The notes under the pieces: model-generated
Told to the model about the DNA's origin: nothing
Database searches by the model: none
What the model saw: the letters and a program-made list of their open reading frames with translations, nothing else
From: Algibacter luteus
GTDB taxonomy: Bacteria; Bacteroidota; Bacteroidia; Flavobacteriales; Flavobacteriaceae
Direction of reading: 5' to 3'
Assembly (NCBI RefSeq): GCF_900141715.1
Contig: NZ_FQYK01000006.1
Location: 62,001 to 126,000, forward strand
Length of the DNA: 64,000 nucleotides
Position numbers and translations under genes: made by a program
Part shown: positions 17,199 through 26,038 of the stretch, in pieces
How the letters are laid out: each line of letters begins with the position of its first letter
Position numbering within the stretch: position 1 is the stretch's first letter

Positions 17199-17852
17199 AT
17201 GAAAAAGAATTTTGTAATTATTTTATTTATTTCAGCATTTACATTTGCTGTAACATCCTGTAAAGACAAGGCAAAAGAAGCAACGACTACAGCAGCCGAG
17301 GCAGTTGAAGAAGTTGTAAACGCAGAAGCTTACACGGTTAACAAAGACGCATCAACAATTGCATGGAAAGGGTTTAAACCTACGGGAACGCACACTGGCA
17401 CCATTGCTATTGAAAATGGGGTGCTTGATGTTTCTAATGGAAACATAGTAGGTGGAACTTTTTTAATTGACATGAACTCTATAGTTGTAACCGATATTCC
17501 TGCTGAAGACGAGAAAAACGCAAAATTAACTGGCCATTTAAAAAGTCCAGACTTTTTTGATGCCGAAAAGTATCCAAGTGCAGGATTTACAATAACTGGT
17601 TTAGAAGAGGTTGAAGGAAAAATGATGCTTTCTGGTAATTTATCTCTTAAAGACGCTAAGAACAATGTAACATTTCCAGTAAGTGTAACTAATGAAAATG
17701 GTGTGGTTACTTTAACAAGTGAAACGTTTACCATCGACAGAAGTAAATGGAATGTGCAATACGGTTCTAAATCGTTTTTTGATAATTTAGGTGATAAATT
17801 TATTAACGACGATATTGAATTAAAGGTTTCTGTTTCGGCTGCAAAGTCTTAA
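17199..17852 (+). CDS. YceI-family lipoprotein
   Basis: A 217-residue protein with a lipoprotein signal peptide (hydrophobic 4-20, lipobox VTSC with Cys21), an Ala/Glu/Thr-rich tether to about residue 45, then a YceI lipocalin-like barrel. Diagnostic strands are VNKDASTIAWKGFKPTGTHTGTI, NAKLTGHLKSPDFFDAEKYPSAGFTITG and DRSKWNVQYGSKSF. YceI proteins bind long-chain isoprenoids or lipids in the periplasm. It is monocistronic: its own terminator follows at 17873, and it is divergent from grpE with a TAATTTTA box upstream. Confidence 0.92.
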   Translation: MKKNFVIILFISAFTFAVTSCKDKAKEATTTAAEAVEEVVNAEAYTVNKDASTIAWKGFKPTGTHTGTIAIENGVLDVSNGNIVGGTFLIDMNSIVVTDIPAEDEKNAKLTGHLKSPDFFDAEKYPSAGFTITGLEEVEGKMMLSGNLSLKDAKNNVTFPVSVTNENGVVTLTSETFTIDRSKWNVQYGSKSFFDNLGDKFINDDIELKVSVSAAKS

Positions 17853-17872
17853 TTGATAGAACAACCTAATTG

Positions 17873-17905
17873 AAAAACCATCTTGTAAAAATAGGATGGT
17901 TTTTT
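17873..17905 (+). terminator. Intrinsic terminator after the YceI gene
   Basis: AAAACCATC and GATGGTTTT pair around a 12-base loop and run into TTTTTT. The hairpin lies about 20 nt after the YceI stop codon. Confidence 0.75.
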
Positions 17906-17970
17906 ATTTATATACCGATGAGCATCGTATGAAAAAAGTAATAATCCTGCACTAAGCTTTAACGCGAATA

Positions 17971-18879
17971 TTATTTACCCAACAAATCTGTCAATGCTGG
18001 TTCTAGATAGTTATACTCAAAATTAAACCCTTTGTTTTCGATTTTTTTAGAACTTACACGTTGACTTTCAAAGAGTAGAATATGCATTTCGCCCAAAATC
18101 AATTTCATAAAAAACTTAGGAATATTTGGCATAAATAAAGGCTTGTTTAATACACTTGCCGCCGTTTTGGTTAACTCTAAATTAGAAACTGGATTTGGTG
18201 CTACCGCATTATAAACACCAATTAAATTATTTTGTAATACATACATAAATAAGTTTGCTAAATCGTGAATATGAATCCACGATTGCCATTGCTTACCGCT
18301 ACCAAAAGCAGCGCCTACACCAAACTTTATTGGTTTTACAATTTCTGTAAGTGCGCCACCTTCACTGGAAAGCACCAAGCCTATTCTTATTTTTGAAACA
18401 CTTATGGATAGTTTAGCAAACTCATCGACTGCCTGTTCCCAAACCTCAACTACGTTTCCTAAAAACGACGTACTAACTTCTTGATGAGATTGGTCGTAAT
18501 AATTGGTTAATGAGTCTGGATAGATACCAATTGCACTTGCCGATATTACTTGTGTAACTTTATGTTTATTATGCTTAAGCGCATCAACTAATAAAGCCGT
18601 AGTTTGGGTTCTACTGCTTAAAATTGCTTTTTTATAACTAGGTGTCCAACGTTTTGAAACCGTTGCGCCTGCTAAATGAATAATGGCATCAACATCTTTG
18701 ATGCACTCAACATCAATTTCGTTTGCTTTTGGATTCCAATAAAATCCTTTATAATTTTCTTTTTGAACAATTTTAGATTTACTTGTTGTTAAGTAATTTA
18801 CTTGAATGTCTTTTTCATGACAAAGCTTTACAATTTCTCCTCCAATTAATCCGGTTGCTCCAGTAATTAAAACTCGCAT
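17971..18879 (-). CDS. TIGR01777-family SDR epimerase (YfcH-like)
   Basis: A 302-residue protein. The N-terminal Rossmann motif ITGATGLIGGEIV (residues 5-17) binds NAD(P). The region GFYWNPKANEID, then AIIHLAGATVSKRW and SASAIGIYP, matches the YfcH/SDR39U1 subfamily, and the C-terminal FKNFEYNYLEPALTDLLG-like segment is the DUF1731 tail. Substrates of these proteins are unknown. It stands alone, with 160 nt between it and mnmD upstream. Confidence 0.88.
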   Translation of the reverse strand: MRVLITGATGLIGGEIVKLCHEKDIQVNYLTTSKSKIVQKENYKGFYWNPKANEIDVECIKDVDAIIHLAGATVSKRWTPSYKKAILSSRTQTTALLVDALKHNKHKVTQVISASAIGIYPDSLTNYYDQSHQEVSTSFLGNVVEVWEQAVDEFAKLSISVSKIRIGLVLSSEGGALTEIVKPIKFGVGAAFGSGKQWQSWIHIHDLANLFMYVLQNNLIGVYNAVAPNPVSNLELTKTAASVLNKPLFMPNIPKFFMKLILGEMHILLFESQRVSSKKIENKGFNFEYNYLEPALTDLLGK

Positions 18880-19039
18880 TTACTTTTTTTTATAAAGTTA
18901 CGAAATGGTAAGAGGCTTATTGAAATTTTATATTAGGTTTAACACAGTGTAGGAAGAAGATGCAAGTTTCAAGCAGGAAATTAAAAATTATCACTTGCCT
19001 TAAATTCTTCTACCCCAAACTGAGAAAGAATACGGCAAA

Positions 19040-19723
19040 TTATTTGGTAGCCCTTAGCATTTCGCGTTTACCTGGAGGCCCAGGAAGTCTTTCTACTTTA
19101 AACCCAACGGCTTGCATTGCTCTACGCACACTTCCTTTGGCAGAGTAAGTTACCAAAATGCCTTTTGGCTTTAAAGCCTTGTACATTATTGTGAATATTT
19201 GCTCTGTCCATAAATCGGGTTGTACCCGAGCTCCAAAAGCATCGAAATAGATGATATCGTGTGCTTCGTAATCATTAATTTTTGAAAAAAATTGTTTTCG
19301 TTTTATTAAATTGAACGCATCATTAATTTGATGTTTTTCTTCCCAAGTGACTTTATGAAGGGTTTTAAAAACTTCAGATTTGTTTTCTGCATTTAAAGTT
19401 TCGATATAATTTAATGCTTGAATTTCAGCTGTTGAAACTGGGTAAGCTTCTACCCCATTATAATTGATGTTTAGTTTTAGTTTTTCGGCTTCTAAAAGTG
19501 TAATGAAGGCATTTAAGCCTGTACCGAAACCGATTTCTAGTATGGAGATGTTATTACCATATTCGTCACTTTGTTTTGGATGACAAAAATGATGCAAACC
19601 AGACTTAATAAATACATGATACGCTTCTTGGATTGCCCCGTGTTTTGAATGGTATTGTTCGTTCCATTCTGGGATGTGAATGGTTGAAGATCCATCGGCG
19701 GTAATAATAATTTCGCGCTTCAT
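19040..19723 (-). CDS. mnmD: tRNA 5-methylaminomethyl-2-thiouridine methyltransferase, MnmD-type
   Basis: A 227-residue stand-alone MnmC N-terminal methyltransferase domain. After the start MKREIIITADGSSTI come the SAM-binding loop EIGFGTGLNAF, the acidic strand IIYFDAFGARVQPDLWTEQIF with its DAF motif, and the C-terminal PGPPGKREMLRA signature. It completes the wobble-uridine modification mnm5s2U in tRNA and lacks the FAD domain of bifunctional MnmC. The ATG at 19723 is chosen; the frame stays open to 19897 only because it reads through a dispersed repeat whose translation has nothing to do with the family. Confidence 0.92.
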   Translation of the reverse strand: MKREIIITADGSSTIHIPEWNEQYHSKHGAIQEAYHVFIKSGLHHFCHPKQSDEYGNNISILEIGFGTGLNAFITLLEAEKLKLNINYNGVEAYPVSTAEIQALNYIETLNAENKSEVFKTLHKVTWEEKHQINDAFNLIKRKQFFSKINDYEAHDIIYFDAFGARVQPDLWTEQIFTIMYKALKPKGILVTYSAKGSVRRAMQAVGFKVERLPGPPGKREMLRATK

Positions 19724-19790
19724 GTGTTGTTTATCTATAATTGAGTTGATTTTATTTTGAACTAAAAGCTGTCCATTATTGATTGACCCC

Positions 19791-19896
19791 GCGTTAGGGA
19801 TAGTAATGGAAAGCCCACAGCGGAGGTACGAAGCGAGGACTTGTAATGTATAGCCCGACCCTTGTGGTAACCTGCCTGCCGGCAGGCCGACGCCCA
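19791..19896 (+). repeat. Dispersed flavobacterial intergenic repeat, copy 1
   Basis: Starts with GCGTTAGGGAT, continues with GAAAGCCC, then TAGCCCGACC, TTGTGGTAACCTGCCTGCC and the perfect 14-bp palindrome GCCTGCCGGCAGGC (19874-19887), ending CGCCCAAA. The same order of blocks in the same orientation recurs at 59002-59110. The middle part differs between copies, while both ends are conserved. It sits between mnmD and the DUF4920 gene and is much richer in GC than its surroundings. No reading frame of its own. Confidence 0.8.
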
Positions 19897-19908
19897 AAAA
19901 ATTATTTT

Positions 19909-20412
19909 TTACTGTGCTACTAAAACACCATCGGCCTCGAAGGAGTACGTGCGTTTAGGCTCTGTAATACTTGCAATTTCTTCGGGGGTTTTACCAGCAT
20001 CTTCGGCATAATGGCGCTGCTCGTCTACAGAGACTTCTTGTATAAATGCCTTACCATTAATAATAACGGTTTTGCCTGAAATGTCTTTTGGAACGAAAAA
20101 CCCATAGTCTTTAAATTTTACCATTACCTCATTTTCGTCGTCTAACTGTAAACGCATCCAACAGCCTTTGGCTTGACAAACGTCGTTTACTTTTGCTTTT
20201 ATTTTTGAGTCGATGCTATCGCCTACATTCAAGGTTTTATAATGGGTTGCCATAGAGCTCGCTGCAATGGCATCTGTGGCAATAATACTTTTACCGAATG
20301 AGGCGTATTCTATTTTTTTTTCTTTTGGGGTAGTTTCTGTATTTTCTTGAGCATTGTTTTTGCAAGAAATTAACATAAAAACTGATATAATTAATAATGT
20401 AACTGATTTCAT
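19909..20412 (-). CDS. DUF4920 lipoprotein
   Basis: A 167-residue protein with a lipoprotein signal (lipobox LISC, Cys17). The globular part has the DUF4920 signature DVCQAKGCWMRLQLDDENEVMVKFKDYGFFVPKDI (excerpt), where two cysteines flank KG, then GKAFIQEVSVDEQRHYAED. Proteins of this family are common in Bacteroidota and their role is unknown; the CxxKGCW motif suggests metal or redox chemistry, which is inference. It is divergent from ilvE. Confidence 0.88.
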   Translation of the reverse strand: MKSVTLLIISVFMLISCKNNAQENTETTPKEKKIEYASFGKSIIATDAIAASSMATHYKTLNVGDSIDSKIKAKVNDVCQAKGCWMRLQLDDENEVMVKFKDYGFFVPKDISGKTVIINGKAFIQEVSVDEQRHYAEDAGKTPEEIASITEPKRTYSFEADGVLVAQ

Positions 20413-20477
20413 AACACTAAAATTTCAATTTTAAACGATTTATGTAAATATACCGCTTTTTTAAAAACGATTTTCTT

Positions 20478-20485
20478 TAAATTTG
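20478..20485 (+). promoter_or_regulatory. Promoter -7 box TAAATTTG for ilvE
   Basis: A perfect TAnnTTTG match ending 20 nt before the ilvE start codon, in the divergent gap between the DUF4920 gene and ilvE. The -33 element is not clear. Confidence 0.6.
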
Positions 20486-20505
20486 TCTCTTAAAATAACA
20501 AGACT

Positions 20506-21573
20506 ATGAATACTATTATCAACAACATAGCGATTGAAAAAGCTAAAACTTCGAAAATCAATGAAGTAGATTTTGATAATTTGAAATTTGGACATGTTTT
20601 CTCTGACCACATGTTGGAATGTAACTATAAAGGTGGTAAATGGCAAACTCCTGTAGTGAAGCCTTACCAACCTATTGTATTGGATCCTGCTGCTAAAATT
20701 TTTCATTACGGGCAATCTGTTTTTGAAGGCATGAAAGCTTATAAGGATGTCGATGAGAAAGTCTGGTTATTTCGTCCGTTAGAGAACTTTAAACGTTTGA
20801 ATATTTCATCGAAACGATTGGCTATTCCTGAGCTTCCTGAAAGTTATTTTATGGATGGTTTGAAAACGTTATTAGAAGTTGATAAAGATTGGATTCCAAA
20901 AAAAGCAGGAAGTTCGTTATATATAAGACCGTTTATTTTTGCTTCAGGAAATGGCTTTCATGCATCGCCAGCAGATGAGTATAAATTTATAATTTGTACT
21001 GCACCATCAGGGGCTTATTTTGCTGGTGAAGTTAGAGTTTTAATTGAAGAAAAATATTCGCGTTCTGCTAATGGTGGTGTTGGTTTTGCCAAAGCTGGTG
21101 GTAACTATGCAGGACAATTTTACCCAACACAGTTAGCTATAGAAAAAGGTTATCAACAAGTGATTTGGACTGATGATAATACCCACGAATATATTGAAGA
21201 GGCCGGAGCTATGAATATTTTTGTGCGAATTAATGATACATTAGTTACCGGACCAACTAGTGATAGAATTCTTGATGGTATTACCAGAAAGAGTATTATT
21301 GAATTGGCTAAATCTGAAAACATCCCTGTAGAGGTTAGAAAAATAACGGTTAGTGAAGTTGTTGAAGCTGCTAAAAATGGCTCGTTAAAAGAAATGTTTG
21401 GTGCAGGAACTGCTGCTGTAATCTCTCCTATTTCTGGGTTTGGTTATAAAAATGAAGATTACGAATTACCAAAATTTGATGATACTTACGCTAGTTATTT
21501 AAAGAAGCGTATTACCGATATTCAAACTAATAAAGCAGCAGATCCTTTTGGATGGCGCTACGAAGTTAAGTAA
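20506..21573 (+). CDS. ilvE: Branched-chain amino acid aminotransferase
   Basis: A 355-residue class IV PLP enzyme. Family motifs are HYGQSVFEGMKAYK (about 67-80), IRPFIFASGNGFHASP, the segment GGVGFAKAGGNYAGQF that holds the PLP lysine, and WTDDNTHEYIEEAGAMNIF followed by TSDRILDGITRKSI, the phosphate-binding region. It interconverts Val, Leu and Ile with their 2-oxo acids using glutamate. It is flanked by its own TAAATTTG promoter and a strong terminator, so it is monocistronic. Confidence 0.96.
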   Translation: MNTIINNIAIEKAKTSKINEVDFDNLKFGHVFSDHMLECNYKGGKWQTPVVKPYQPIVLDPAAKIFHYGQSVFEGMKAYKDVDEKVWLFRPLENFKRLNISSKRLAIPELPESYFMDGLKTLLEVDKDWIPKKAGSSLYIRPFIFASGNGFHASPADEYKFIICTAPSGAYFAGEVRVLIEEKYSRSANGGVGFAKAGGNYAGQFYPTQLAIEKGYQQVIWTDDNTHEYIEEAGAMNIFVRINDTLVTGPTSDRILDGITRKSIIELAKSENIPVEVRKITVSEVVEAAKNGSLKEMFGAGTAAVISPISGFGYKNEDYELPKFDDTYASYLKKRITDIQTNKAADPFGWRYEVK

Positions 21574-21574
21574 T

Positions 21575-21603
21575 AAAAAAGCAGCCAATTGGCTGCTTTT
21601 TTT
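21575..21603 (+). terminator. Intrinsic terminator after ilvE
   Basis: A GCAGCC/GGCTGC stem with an AATT loop (21581-21596), flanked by an A-run before and a T-run after, lies directly after the ilvE stop. The A and T flanks also make it usable for the convergent gene at 21624. Confidence 0.9.
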
Positions 21604-21623
21604 ATATATAAATTATTTGGAAT

Positions 21624-22010
21624 CTATTTGTCTAAAATGGCTTCAATATTTGGTTTGAAATAATTTGGACCTTTTAAAACTTTACCGTCTTCTCGATAAA
21701 TAGGCTTTCCGTCTTCACCCAATTTACTCATGTTACTGCGCTGAATTTCTTCAAACACTTCTTCAATTTTATGTTGCAAACCATGTTCGATGATTGTTCC
21801 ACATAAAATATACAGCATATCTCCTAACGCATCGGCGACTTCAACTAAATCATTATTATTGGCTGCATCAAGGTATTCTTCATTTTCTTCTCGCATTAAC
21901 TTATACCGTAACATGTTTTTTGCGAGACCTAAATCTGCTTTAGGAGTTTCTCTATGACCTATTTTAAAAGCGGTATGAAATGCTTTTACAGCTTCAATTT
22001 TATTTTCCAT
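21624..22010 (-). CDS. MazG-like / phosphoribosyl-ATP-type pyrophosphohydrolase family protein
   Basis: A 128-residue all-alpha protein. The metal-binding pattern is visible as LMREENEEYLDAANNNDLVEVADALGDMLYILCGTII: EExxE followed by ExxDxxxD, the magnesium site of the all-alpha NTP pyrophosphatase superfamily. Such proteins remove aberrant or excess NTPs, releasing pyrophosphate. The C-terminal GKPIYREDGKVLKGPNYFKPNI is typical of the stand-alone flavobacterial form. The nucleotide substrate is not readable. Confidence 0.85.
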   Translation of the reverse strand: MENKIEAVKAFHTAFKIGHRETPKADLGLAKNMLRYKLMREENEEYLDAANNNDLVEVADALGDMLYILCGTIIEHGLQHKIEEVFEEIQRSNMSKLGEDGKPIYREDGKVLKGPNYFKPNIEAILDK

Positions 22011-22098
22011 CTAGTTGATTTTTAGTTGTTTAATTTACGATGCGGTTTAATTTTTTTGGAACATTCTTATTTCAAAGTAAATCCTATCTTGATTTTGC

Positions 22099-22106
22099 TA
22101 AATTTG
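22099..22106 (+). promoter_or_regulatory. Promoter -7 box TAAATTTG for the small membrane protein gene
   Basis: A perfect TAnnTTTG match ending 16 nt before the ATG at 22123. It supports transcription of the 61-codon reading frame. Confidence 0.5.
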
Positions 22107-22122
22107 CAATAAAAATAACTAT

Positions 22123-22308
22123 ATGTTTAGTAAAGGTCAAATCATTTTTGGAATTATATTTTTTTTGGTGTTCGCTACTATAATTGCATACACTTACCGA
22201 AAAGATTTAAAAATACATAAGCGCTTTTATGCTGGTAGCGTTTGGATATTAATTGCCTTTATTTCATTTATATTATTTATTTCTGCTATTAAGTTTTTCT
22301 TTAAGTGA
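22123..22308 (+). CDS. Small two-helix membrane protein
   Basis: A 61-residue protein with two hydrophobic segments (about 6-23 and 40-58) separated by the basic loop TYRKDLKIHKRFY, so both ends probably face the same side of the membrane. The positive loop suggests a cytoplasmic hairpin. A consensus promoter box precedes it, which favours a real gene. No function can be assigned. Confidence 0.65.
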   Translation: MFSKGQIIFGIIFFLVFATIIAYTYRKDLKIHKRFYAGSVWILIAFISFILFISAIKFFFK

Positions 22309-22351
22309 GTTAATTAAAACGTCTATTTTCATCAATTCCTAAAGTATGAAG

Positions 22352-22395
22352 CCTTATTTCGGTTTTTTATGCTTTTTATCTAGGATTTAGCTTTT
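22352..22395 (+). promoter_or_regulatory. 44-bp shared upstream motif, copy 1
   Basis: CCTTATTTCGG, then a T-rich stretch, ATCTAGG and TTTAGCTTT. Aligned without gaps to 26132-26175 it matches at 38 of 44 positions. It lies about 120 nt before the PAS-LuxR gene, in a gap with no reading frame. Both copies are read on the same strand as the gene they precede. It may be a regulator binding site, a leader RNA segment or a short dispersed repeat. Confidence 0.5.
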
Positions 22396-22515
22396 AAAAA
22401 TTTGGTTTCTCTATCTTTTTAAATTAATATGCATATGTGATATGTTTTGATATTTAATCTTAAAAATAATTAGCAAACCCTCCTAAAACATCTACTAAAA
22501 ATAGTGTCTTAATTA

Positions 22516-23250
22516 ATGATTAAATCCAATCGGAAATTTATAAGCGAAATTACTTCAAAATTAAAAGAGTTAGACTATCATAAAAATGACTTTGAAAACA
22601 TCGACAACTTCCCTCTCAATTCAAAACAATGTTTGTATGTTATTGACTGGCAAGATGGAAAAGTTTCATATCAAAAAGATATTGACAAACTTTTAGGATA
22701 CCGTGCAGATGAATTTAATTTAGATACCGTTCTAAGCATTGCCCACCCTGATGATTTAAATCTTATAAAAAAAATTACTCAGGCAGCGGTAAGTCATCTT
22801 ATTAATAACATATGCTTGAATTTGGAAAAAAGTTCTCTTAATCTTACTTACAGATTTAGAAAAAAAGACGGTTCGTACGTTAAATTACTGAGACAGTCTT
22901 CCCTTTTTGAAGCCACCAAAAACGGTAAGCTAAAAAGCAACTTATCACTATTAACCGATATTTCATTTATTGATAATTCAAATACGGTTCATTGGGAATT
23001 TAATGCCCCACATATTGAACAAGAAGCTTTTAAACAAGAAATTTATAAGGAGTTCAACTCATTTTTTACTCATAGAGAAATTGAAGTTATCAAATTAATT
23101 TCAGATAAATTTAGCACTAAAGCTATCGCCGATAAACTTTATATAAGTGAACATACTGTGTACTCTCATAGAAAAAATATTCTTAAAAAAAGCAATTGCC
23201 ATAATGCTGCAGATCTTGTTGACTTTTGCTATAAAATTGGTGTTATTTAA
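22516..23250 (+). CDS. PAS-domain LuxR-type transcriptional regulator
   Basis: A 244-residue protein. Residues about 40-160 look like a PAS/PAC sensor (VIDWQDGKVSYQKDIDKLLGYRADEF, then LTYRFRKKDGSYVKLLRQSS, the PAC pattern). Residues about 180-244 form a LuxR/GerE helix-turn-helix: FFTHREIEVIKLISDKFSTKAIADKLYISEHTVYSHRKNIL (excerpt). It has no receiver domain, so it probably senses a ligand or redox state directly. One copy of the 44-bp shared motif lies upstream. The alpha/beta hydrolase gene starts 16 nt after its stop. Confidence 0.9.
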   Translation: MIKSNRKFISEITSKLKELDYHKNDFENIDNFPLNSKQCLYVIDWQDGKVSYQKDIDKLLGYRADEFNLDTVLSIAHPDDLNLIKKITQAAVSHLINNICLNLEKSSLNLTYRFRKKDGSYVKLLRQSSLFEATKNGKLKSNLSLLTDISFIDNSNTVHWEFNAPHIEQEAFKQEIYKEFNSFFTHREIEVIKLISDKFSTKAIADKLYISEHTVYSHRKNILKKSNCHNAADLVDFCYKIGVI

Positions 23251-23266
23251 ATATGTTTTATTCCAT

Positions 23267-24061
23267 ATGAAAAACAAAACTCAGATAATAAATAATTTAA
23301 AAATAGCGTATTTAGATAATGAAGTAAATTCAAATATTGCTATTGTTTTTATTCATGGAAATTCACAAAGCTCTAAAAGTTATGCCTATCAATTAAAAGA
23401 TGATTTATTAAACAATTTCAGGCTCATTGCATTGGATTTACCTGGTCATGGAGATTCTGATTCAGCAACAAATTACACGTTACCACTATTTACTAATACA
23501 GTTGTTGGTTTTTGTGACAGTTTAAAACTCAAAAACTTTGTAATAGTTGGACATTCTTTAGGGGGACATTTTACTATACAATCCTTACCTAAATTAAAAA
23601 ATTGCATTGGTGTATTTATTATTGGTGCTTCACCACTAAATATCCCTTTAATTATTGAAGATGCTTATTTGCCAAGTGAATTGATGGCTTTACTATTTAA
23701 AAAAGAATTGACTAAAACAGAAATCAACCAATTTGCTACCAGCATAACAACCAATACAGTTTTAATAGAAAATGATATTAAAAATACTGATGCAAAATTT
23801 AGAGAACATCTAGCGGTTTCTATTGGAAATGGAGAGATGCACAATGAAGTTGATATTCTAAAAAACGCAACGGTACCAATTGCGATGGTATTTGGTATTA
23901 ATGATTCATTGGTCAATACAAATTATGTGGCTAATTTGACTATTCCAATGCTATGGAACGCACAACTTATTTTTATTGAAAATGCGCTACATTGTCCGCA
24001 ATTGGATTCTCCAAAAGAGCTAAATGCCATATTAATAGATTTTATTGAATCGATAAAGTAG
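23267..24061 (+). CDS. Alpha/beta hydrolase
   Basis: A 264-residue protein from the ATG at 23267. An earlier in-frame start would overlap the regulator gene by about 100 nt and add a meaningless segment, so it is rejected. Features are the oxyanion-loop strand VFIHGNSQSS, the nucleophile elbow VGHSLGGH, a late Asp in VFGINDSLV, and the last His in ENALHCPQLDSP, giving a complete Ser-Asp-His triad. The substrate is unknown. It directly follows the PAS-LuxR gene and ends at a strong terminator. Confidence 0.88.
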   Translation: MKNKTQIINNLKIAYLDNEVNSNIAIVFIHGNSQSSKSYAYQLKDDLLNNFRLIALDLPGHGDSDSATNYTLPLFTNTVVGFCDSLKLKNFVIVGHSLGGHFTIQSLPKLKNCIGVFIIGASPLNIPLIIEDAYLPSELMALLFKKELTKTEINQFATSITTNTVLIENDIKNTDAKFREHLAVSIGNGEMHNEVDILKNATVPIAMVFGINDSLVNTNYVANLTIPMLWNAQLIFIENALHCPQLDSPKELNAILIDFIESIK

Positions 24062-24113
24062 TTGATAATAGCAGAAAAACACTTTATCGATATATTTTTT
24101 GACTCAAAACCAA

Positions 24114-24140
24114 AAAATCCCCAGTATTGGGGATTTTATT
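24114..24140 (+). terminator. Intrinsic terminator after the alpha/beta hydrolase
   Basis: AAAATCCCC (24114-24122) pairs perfectly with GGGGATTTT (24129-24137) around a 6-base loop, about 50 nt after the stop codon, followed by ATT. Confidence 0.85.
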
Positions 24141-24198
24141 GTTTCATATCATTCATTATGTTTGAATAGCTATTAATTATTCTATAAAAACTCTCATT

Positions 24199-25767
24199 AT
24201 GAAACAATTATTACTTTTTTTTACATTACTAATTTTTACTTCTTTCAATTTACAAGCGCAAATATTATGGCAAAATACTATTGGAGGCAATACTTTTGAC
24301 GATGTTGAAGATGTTATAAATACTTCTGATGGGGGTTTTTTAATAATTGGTGTTTCAGAATCTAATATTTCAGGAGACAAAACTGAAAACTCTCGAGGAA
24401 GTAGTGACTATTGGATAGTTAAAACCAATAATCTAGGAGTTGTTCTATGGGATAAAACTTTTGGAGGCAGCGGAGAAGATTTTCCAGTGTCGGCCATTGA
24501 AACATCAGATGGCGGTTTTGTTATCGTTGGAGATTCTAACTCAAACATGTCAGGTGATAAATCTGAAAATTCAAAAGGCGGTTTTGATTTTTGGATAGTA
24601 AAAATCAATAGTGCAGGAACAAAACTTTGGGATAAAACTTTTGGAGGTTCAGATGATGAGTATGGAGTTACCGTACGCGAAAATGCTAGTAATGAACTTG
24701 TTATTGCTGGCGATTCGTTCTCAAATATATCAGGTGATAAATCTGAAAATTCACGAGGATTTACAGATGCTTGGATTATAAAAACTTCCAGTACTGGAAC
24801 TTTAATATGGGATAAAACCCTTGGTGGTGATGCTGATGAAGAGCTAATCGGGATAGAACTTACCGCAGATAGCGGTTACATAATTGGGGTTATTGCAGAA
24901 TCTGGAATTTCAGGAGATAAAACAGTCAATACCAGTAACAATGAAGATTATTGGGTCGTAAAATTAAGTAGCACAAATACCATTGATTGGCAAAAAAATT
25001 ATGGTGGCACCTCAACTTCTGTTAGTGCACTTTCAACACTAATTAAAACTTCTGATGGAGGCTACCTTTTAGCGGGAGATTCAGACTCAAACATTGGTGG
25101 TGAAAAAACCGAAGACACGAATGGCGGAACTGATTTATGGTTTATAAAAACAGACAATACAGGTACCATACAATGGCAAAATACTATTGGCGGATCGGAT
25201 GATGAATATACGCCCTATGGTTTTGAAAAATCTAGCGGAGGTTATGTTTTTGCTGCCGAAACTCTATCCAACATTTCGGGTGATAAAACCGAAAACAGTG
25301 CAAGCAATGATATTTGGTTAATAGAACTTGATAGCAATGGCAATTTAATTGCAGATAAAACTTATGGAACCAATTCAACGGAATACCCCGAACAAATATT
25401 ACAAACCAGCGATGGTAATTATGTCGTTGTTTCAACTGTTGATGAATTATCTGGCGATAATACCGAAGCTCCAAATGGCGATACTGATTATTGGCTTTTT
25501 AAAGTCGATAAAAGCACCTTGTCTTTAAATTCAATTACAAGTGATTTAAAAATCAATATTTATCCAAATCCTACTGAAGCTTATTTAAATATTATTTCAA
25601 AAGCAGAAATTGATTATGCTGAGATATTCGATATAACTGGGAAATTAATCTCAAAAATTGAATCACCAAATAAAGCAATTAACATTTCAGAATTATCAAA
25701 AGGCATGTATTTGATTAAATTATCATCTCAAAATAAGACTGTGACAAAACGCATTATTAAACAATAA
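24199..25767 (+). CDS. Repetitive beta-propeller-like protein with T9SS type A sorting domain
   Basis: A 522-residue secreted protein with a signal peptide ending LQAQ (about residue 22). The body is a run of about 55-residue repeats, each with DGGF-IIVG, SN-SGDK-EN, D-WI-K and W-KTFGG elements, roughly seven to eight copies, probably a beta-propeller. Residues about 450-522 form a Por secretion-type C-terminal domain: INIYPNPTEAYLNI, then EIFDITGKLI, ISELSKGMYLIKL and VTKRIIK. The CTD directs export through T9SS and attachment to or release from the surface. No enzymatic motif is seen. A second, orphan sorting domain lies directly downstream. Confidence 0.9.
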   Translation: MKQLLLFFTLLIFTSFNLQAQILWQNTIGGNTFDDVEDVINTSDGGFLIIGVSESNISGDKTENSRGSSDYWIVKTNNLGVVLWDKTFGGSGEDFPVSAIETSDGGFVIVGDSNSNMSGDKSENSKGGFDFWIVKINSAGTKLWDKTFGGSDDEYGVTVRENASNELVIAGDSFSNISGDKSENSRGFTDAWIIKTSSTGTLIWDKTLGGDADEELIGIELTADSGYIIGVIAESGISGDKTVNTSNNEDYWVVKLSSTNTIDWQKNYGGTSTSVSALSTLIKTSDGGYLLAGDSDSNIGGEKTEDTNGGTDLWFIKTDNTGTIQWQNTIGGSDDEYTPYGFEKSSGGYVFAAETLSNISGDKTENSASNDIWLIELDSNGNLIADKTYGTNSTEYPEQILQTSDGNYVVVSTVDELSGDNTEAPNGDTDYWLFKVDKSTLSLNSITSDLKINIYPNPTEAYLNIISKAEIDYAEIFDITGKLISKIESPNKAINISELSKGMYLIKLSSQNKTVTKRIIKQ

Positions 25768-25768
25768 G

Positions 25769-26038
25769 CCAGTATACAACCATTCATCGATAAACTATCT
25801 TTACACAAATAAGATTACTTTTTATCCAAATCCAACTTCTAATATTTTACATATTAAATTAAATAATTTAGAAGCTGATAAAGCCATATTATATGATCTT
25901 AGTAGAAAACAGATATTAGATATCGAACTAAAAACCAATATTACAATTGCAGATATTAGCAAACTGAATTCAGGCATTTATATTTTAAAAATTAAAACTA
26001 CCAATAACTTATTTGTAAAACGAATTGTAAAAAAATAA
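25769..26038 (+). pseudogene. Orphan T9SS sorting-domain fragment
   Basis: Directly after the stop of the T9SS cargo gene, another frame is open to a TAA at 26036-26038 and has no ATG, GTG or TTG start. It reads KITFYPNPTSNILHIKL, AILYDLSRKQILDIEL, ITIADISKLNSGIYILKI and NLFVKRIVKK, all the elements of a type A sorting domain. The protein sequence is clearly different from the CTD of the gene before it, so it is not a simple tandem copy. It is best read as the 3' remnant of a second cargo gene whose body was deleted. Confidence 0.75.

Noticed and set aside
19724-19897. N-terminal extension of MnmD
   Set aside because: 58 codons upstream of the ATG at 19723 encode the dispersed repeat, not family sequence.
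23147-23266. Longer start for the alpha/beta hydrolase
   Set aside because: It would overlap the LuxR-type regulator gene by about 100 nt; the ATG at 23267 gives a family-typical start.
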